Source: Coprococcus sp. (GTDB lineage: Bacteria; Bacillota; Clostridia; Lachnospirales; Lachnospiraceae). Taken from it: 64,000 nt of DNA. The translations under genes were made by a program, and so were the position numbers. Positions within the stretch are counted from its first letter, which is position 1. Every line of letters begins with the position of its first letter. The stretch spans positions 1 through 64,000 of the forward strand of contig JAGBHU010000042.1 of the NCBI GenBank assembly GCA_017935345.1, written 5' to 3'. Shown piece after piece: positions 61,801-64,000 of this stretch. The notes under the pieces were generated by a model. It was given only the letters and a program-made list of their open reading frames with translations. It did no database searches and had not been told where the DNA came from.

Positions 61801-64000
61801 TTATTCAATTTGAGTTTTATATAACTGTCATAACCCGAATATTTCGCTGCTGCTTTCACCTTCGGATTGGTGCTCCATATGACGCTTCCGGCTCCATCCT
61901 TCAACACAAATGATTGATTCTGATAGGTTACACCTGTATAGGAAATCATATCCTCAAGCTGATACTCCGTATGCGTCGTTACAATACTATCAAGAGGATT
62001 GATTCGGACCTCATAATCGATGACCTTGTTATCCTCATCATATTTCTCTACATCCTTAAATATATTGTCATCAATATCTTCCTTGCCGATATAATAGCTT
62101 GCGGATGCCTGCGCTATCATTTTTGCATATCTGCTGTTAATACGGTATTCCCCACTACTATTTTTTATTAACTGATATGCATTTACTGTATTTGTCATTG
62201 TAATAAAATCAAGCTGTTTATTCTCCAGTATCTCAGGCAGATATTCCACCAGCAACGGATTAATCTGTGTTGTGTAATCAATATTTATCGTATATGTTTT
62301 ATCTGATAATGGCAGTTCAGTAATATAAAATAACAGATGCTTAGGAGTCCACGAATAACCTTCATCATTAAACTGTCCCGCAGCTATATAATTATTATCC
62401 ATATATCCCGTACCGCCATAATATTTTACAGCATTGATATTATTCATATTCAAAAATGCCGTCTTATCATATGATATAGACCAGTTATTACCACCACTCA
62501 AAGGTCCTCTAAAATTAAGCAGCTGTCCCTTCAGATTCTCTACGGTCTTTTGTACGGCAGCATCCGTACTATCTGAATAAATAGTAAATATTCTGTCTGA
62601 TTCCTCCCAGATTATCTCAGCATTGTTATCATAATAATAGTCATCACCCATAGCATAAAACCAGTCATAAACGCTATGACCCGGAGAGAGTACATCTGCC
62701 GGTATGTAATAACTCTGCAATACATCTTCTAGTGCTATATGGTCAAAATGTGAGCCGGCAGGTACCGTCAGACTGATATGCCAGTCTACCAGATAATTGC
62801 CATCCTTGTCCTCATAGATACCATCATTGCTTTTGTCTATTTCCATTACCTTTTTGTATGGATTCTCATATCCTGTACCCGGTCCCGGCGGTATGGCATT
62901 GTACTCTGTATACCACATGGATGCGGAATTCGTGTTGCCGTCACATGCGGAAGGCACTAAGGTATTGTAATGCAACATATAATGGGTAGGTGTCTTATCA
63001 AGCGGTGTAATCCATGTGAAGTCTTCAGCTGCACTGTCAGTAAATAAATATGTACTGACAATCTCATTTGTAAGCTCGGATACGCCAAGAGCCGTCTTCA
63101 GCTTATTTCTAAGCGTCGCATAACTGCCTGTTCCTGTCAGGATATTGTCCATCGCTGTTTTGGACGAGGACTTGTAAAGCGCACTTACCAATTCTGCATA
63201 TAACGAATCCTCCAAAACCTTCCACTCCAATGTTCTGTTACTGCTTCCGTTTTTGTCTGTTATGTCAATCGTCGGATTCGTTGACATATCATAGGTCACC
63301 GTATAGCTGTCATCAAACTGTGTTATGGCATCCTGTACAATGGAGCCTCCTAAGCTATAAAGGCGGTCTCTGTTAATTCCTACTGTGTATGGCACTACAA
63401 GATTCGTCTTGTCATCTGTGTATACCCCGGTCCCAACCTTCTTGTATACCCATCCCGTTTCTGTTCCGAAATATCCGTCTCTTTCCGCAGAGGAGCTAAG
63501 GGTATCATTATAGGTTCCATCCTCATTATAAATATCGTATGAAGCTGTTGCCTTATTTTTGTATGCTGCCTGCTTCCCCTGTGCGCCAAGCTTCATATAT
63601 GTATCATAATCTATTTTTACGGCATACTGTACTGCTATATAACCATTTGCCGGAGCTGACAGATTACCTATTGTCATCGTCGTATTTGAGCCTGATTTAA
63701 CTGCCACATCGGCATACTCGTAATAGGTGGTGTTTTTCAGGCTTCCATCCGACCCATAGCTTTTTACCTGGATATCATGCTTTTTACCTTTACTGTCAGA
63801 AAAATAATCTTCCGTCAATAAAATCGAAGTAGAATAGTAGGTATCTTCGAATTTTATTCCGTTAATCCCCAGATCCGGTGACTTAGGACTGATTCTGACC
63901 GTAAAGACCGCATATTGATTGCCATCCTTATCTGCTTCAAAGTCTGTCATTGCCTTGGAAATATTTAAATCTGATAAATCAAATAATACCTTTTCTTTTT
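55821..64000 (-). CDS. Giant Spy0128/SpaA-domain surface adhesin (5' end outside the window)
   Basis: The frame is open through the right edge, so the true start is missing; at least 2,725 residues are encoded. The N-terminal half (~64.0-61.1 kb) is a beta-rich MSCRAMM-like region. SpaA/Cna-B-like domains follow (FKLQKVDAVNKDIVLEGAEF, KAPKEYLLND). Then come eight tandem Spy0128-type pilin isopeptide domains, beginning near 59.57, 59.19, 58.77, 58.34, 57.98, 57.57, 57.04 and 56.62 kb, each starting N-x-Y-x-A-(S/T)-x-x-(L/F/V). A last SpaA domain (KVDEEGNPVKNAKLGIYNEN) precedes TDTGDSS, a hydrophobic helix and KKKYMTV, a non-canonical sortase-type anchor. It should form a long, protease-resistant stalk on the cell surface. 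Confidence 0.88.
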   Translation of the reverse strand, partial: KEKVLFDLSDLNISKAMTDFEADKDGNQYAVFTVRISPKSPDLGINGIKFEDTYYSTSILLTEDYFSDSKGKKHDIQVKSYGSDGSLKNTTYYEYADVAVKSGSNTTMTIGNLSAPANGYIAVQYAVKIDYDTYMKLGAQGKQAAYKNKATASYDIYNEDGTYNDTLSSSAERDGYFGTETGWVYKKVGTGVYTDDKTNLVVPYTVGINRDRLYSLGGSIVQDAITQFDDSYTVTYDMSTNPTIDITDKNGSSNRTLEWKVLEDSLYAELVSALYKSSSKTAMDNILTGTGSYATLRNKLKTALGVSELTNEIVSTYLFTDSAAEDFTWITPLDKTPTHYMLHYNTLVPSACDGNTNSASMWYTEYNAIPPGPGTGYENPYKKVMEIDKSNDGIYEDKDGNYLVDWHISLTVPAGSHFDHIALEDVLQSYYIPADVLSPGHSVYDWFYAMGDDYYYDNNAEIIWEESDRIFTIYSDSTDAAVQKTVENLKGQLLNFRGPLSGGNNWSISYDKTAFLNMNNINAVKYYGGTGYMDNNYIAAGQFNDEGYSWTPKHLLFYITELPLSDKTYTINIDYTTQINPLLVEYLPEILENKQLDFITMTNTVNAYQLIKNSSGEYRINSRYAKMIAQASASYYIGKEDIDDNIFKDVEKYDEDNKVIDYEVRINPLDSIVTTHTEYQLEDMISYTGVTYQNQSFVLKDGAGSVIWSTNPKVKAAAKYSGYDSYIKLKLNNQTNGSSSYVLTLDNTTGKFDGADDKLLHMVLTYSVDAPTYDTASELSNTVNLLMFQDVADSESDAKIVVGSATSNFTYDKALDKALVDKPTSDNHYKASFEVIANLESDNAAELKHLKAGDTFTIKDKLSNNLNLDMDNIKVLYFDKTTETYKSMKTSAYSMRYDADTNSLYVTITVQSGIKKYKLAYDAYVDGTEGDVAQYDNEASVLNSSIETDIVSERVYIQKYDQGADAITYQIKFVKYDGDNLNKRLGAAFNLYYWNKTSKTWVKLSQNSGDTFRTDSATGILTLNNELCSLQDEQLITADTWYKLVEVEAASHYMLDDTPIYYYVTDTGETATVPTGSGITDYSIVTVGQDRVYELYIPNEKLSFKLQKVDAVNKDIVLEGAEFAVYSDAACTKLVQKLTADENNVYRASDLDIGNGNISYYLKETKAPKEYLLNDKVYEVKVENSVLQYIKSIDGADTLQLDDSGVMFLFGDASIYGKLEITKTITAYSSYSVQKHADDEFAFGIIFRDETGTEINEAFPYEHTDADGNKTTGTYYSGDVIYLKHGERLLFNKVADGITYKVTEVKYLDYQTSVSVTDTAGTDSRNVSAYSVSGTVQAGEQDTVEYENALKGSLKLRKEVESEAGFGIPDGFTISVYNWAKTLLYATGEYHAELGVFECTYQDASVRFISEENGFTLEGLPTNAYFTITEENADIENYEYTVSSSYYGTVRADGSIETNRYINSGSDTIVTITNTYTTCTDVNLEARKALSGRDLIPGEFTFGLYDDANKLVEQVNNQKYGVIQFKTLKFTETDTYHYTIKEIPPQDAVRNADGTYSYKGITYTDDVIDVTIVTSYDADDQLVADVTYSIDGTEGNTFANTYEASGSLVLTADKSLENLKLAADKFSFRLKEGGTVKSTAKNTAAGKVTFAALKYDLKDVGKTFTYTISEVIPAGAVNNGDGTYTLEHYTYGATEYTVTVQPVDNKDGTLSFKVTGASPVTATDEAETYQIDYDADKAAAFVNEYATETTTSFAMTKKLNNHRMAAEQFTFTATEYTDSKFTTVKKDAGGTAITYKGKSISAAKDKAANITFEEMTYTIADAGTHYYQIVEDIPAGAKKNADGTYTYKGVTYSALKATATVKVSYNNVTGVLSTTTSYGSAGTAFVNTYHATGKATLTGTKVLDGRDIVDGEFTFSVKDTAGKTVSTGSSDENGVITFTDIEYDEQDIGKTYTYTVTEDKKAAVGVTYSDAKYTVKVSIADHHDGTLDVTVLYDGAAASNIVFTNKYEASADVVLNATKMLDSKPLADGQFRFQMLDEQDKVVATATNDADGNIVFSRLTYYINGTDDNMGSHNYRVVEVNDGVGGYTYDDTEYEVTVVATDNGDGTIGIAVTGASLVTSEAGVYTYKLDCETDREWNFDNQYEATGSITFAGVKELIGLTTDNTREIMEGEFSFTITEYTDDTYTETVKKPVEDMDAGGDADAGTDTDAGGDADAGTDTDAGDDTNTEPEYVAVEYTCENDAEGKILYPEITYNRNADIDDVGTHYYKIVENKGTAGGVTYSEEVYYVTVEVSDNDDGTLKAHGSENYTKLDFTNHYDASGSVTFDVTKQTVDKNGAVYHDLDEAGESFGSLFRFEAYEILADGSKELVADAETGVNGKATFDEIVYDLDDIGTHQYRIVEVNETLGGYTYDATAYSVTVNVSDNGDGTLKVEITDSEGNVIVEAGRNIRYSVSYKNTYDASGSITLEGSKTVENLDKMIKNNVLKKGEFTFTVTEKVNNKDVVVATGKNDTDGNILFTQIQYGWDDIGSHIYTITEDTDDRVSNIVYDDKPVTVMVQVTNEGNGTLGVDVQYVKAEQEIDKAEFANASTETKISKVDEEGNPVKNAKLGIYNENGKLVASITTTEEMQVVYGLDTGVKYTLRETETPTGYKTAADISFKLNEEGSLIVNGDKVEHITMVDEKVTTTTTDTGDSSNASAAMMVLLISTLGIVVLMMYKKKYMTV
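57329..57416 (-). repeat. 36-base tandem repeat in the adhesin gene
   Basis: Two identical 36-base units (57329-57364 and 57365-57400) and a partial third encode alternating DAGGDADAGTDT segments. The unit is a multiple of three, so changes in copy number keep the frame. Confidence 0.9.

Noticed and set aside
56000-63900. Numerous plus-strand frames opposite the adhesin
   Set aside because: They are low-quality antisense frames with no start signals, explained by the codon pattern of the long minus-strand gene.

Overview
The window looks like a low-GC Gram-positive chromosome of the class Clostridia, most likely a gut Lachnospiraceae (relatives of Roseburia, Coprococcus or Eubacterium). Grounds: AT-rich intergenic DNA, strong AGGAGG ribosome binding sites, frequent TTG/GTG starts, a SpoIIID sporulation regulator, an alanine T-box leader, a flavodiiron protein typical of anaerobes, LytTR/GHKL two-component systems and a huge Spy0128-type surface protein. 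The genus is inference; there is no rRNA here to settle it.

Layout. 0-4 kb: LytTR/GHKL two-component system, spoIIID and a flavodiiron oxygen/NO reductase, all on the minus strand. 4-6 kb: an HTH regulator divergent from an unknown protein, then a 580-base spacer with two inverted repeats and a G-quadruplex-like tract. 6.1-9.8 kb: a complete agr-type quorum-sensing operon (HTH regulator, response regulator, kinase, AgrD pre-peptide, AgrB) ending in a PAP2 phosphatase. 10-15.9 kb: malic enzyme, a DUF6512-like membrane protein, an unassigned transcription unit with a perfect consensus promoter, a T-box with a GCA specifier upstream of an AlaA-type aminotransferase, and an esterase. 15.9-22.7 kb: a three-gene SMC/kleisin/KITE-like operon resembling Wadjet JetABC, with no JetD nuclease nearby. 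Directly upstream lie two very long imperfect palindromes (177 and 337 bases).

23.3-35.4 kb: sn-glycerol-1-phosphate dehydrogenase, then an accessory stretch rich in decayed genes: a broken DUF6061 copy, an IS66 scar, a truncated degV, a frameshifted glycosidase, and stubs of membrane proteins. Mixed with these are intact patatin, EFR1-type ferredoxin, DUF308, TetR, CPBP protease, ABM monooxygenase and GrpB genes, and a WYL regulator/AlkZ-like glycosylase/RidA operon. 35.4-41 kb: small hypotheticals, a cupin, a TipA-like MerR regulator and a fused MacB-like ABC transporter.

41-64 kb: core genes return: class II fructose-bisphosphate aldolase, a TcdA-type dehydratase, uvrB-uvrA with an SOS box upstream, a secreted CAP-domain protein, a frameshifted transglutaminase, uracil phosphoribosyltransferase, a HAD phosphatase, an OPT transporter coupled to a PqqD-like protein, and a giant adhesin (more than 2,700 residues) that runs off the right edge.

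Three points stand out. The agr operon makes a predictable five-residue thiolactone and carries a PAP2 phosphatase. The condensin-like operon lacks its usual nuclease and sits next to giant palindromes. A strong promoter drives a roughly 550-base transcript of unknown nature at about 12.0-12.6 kb.
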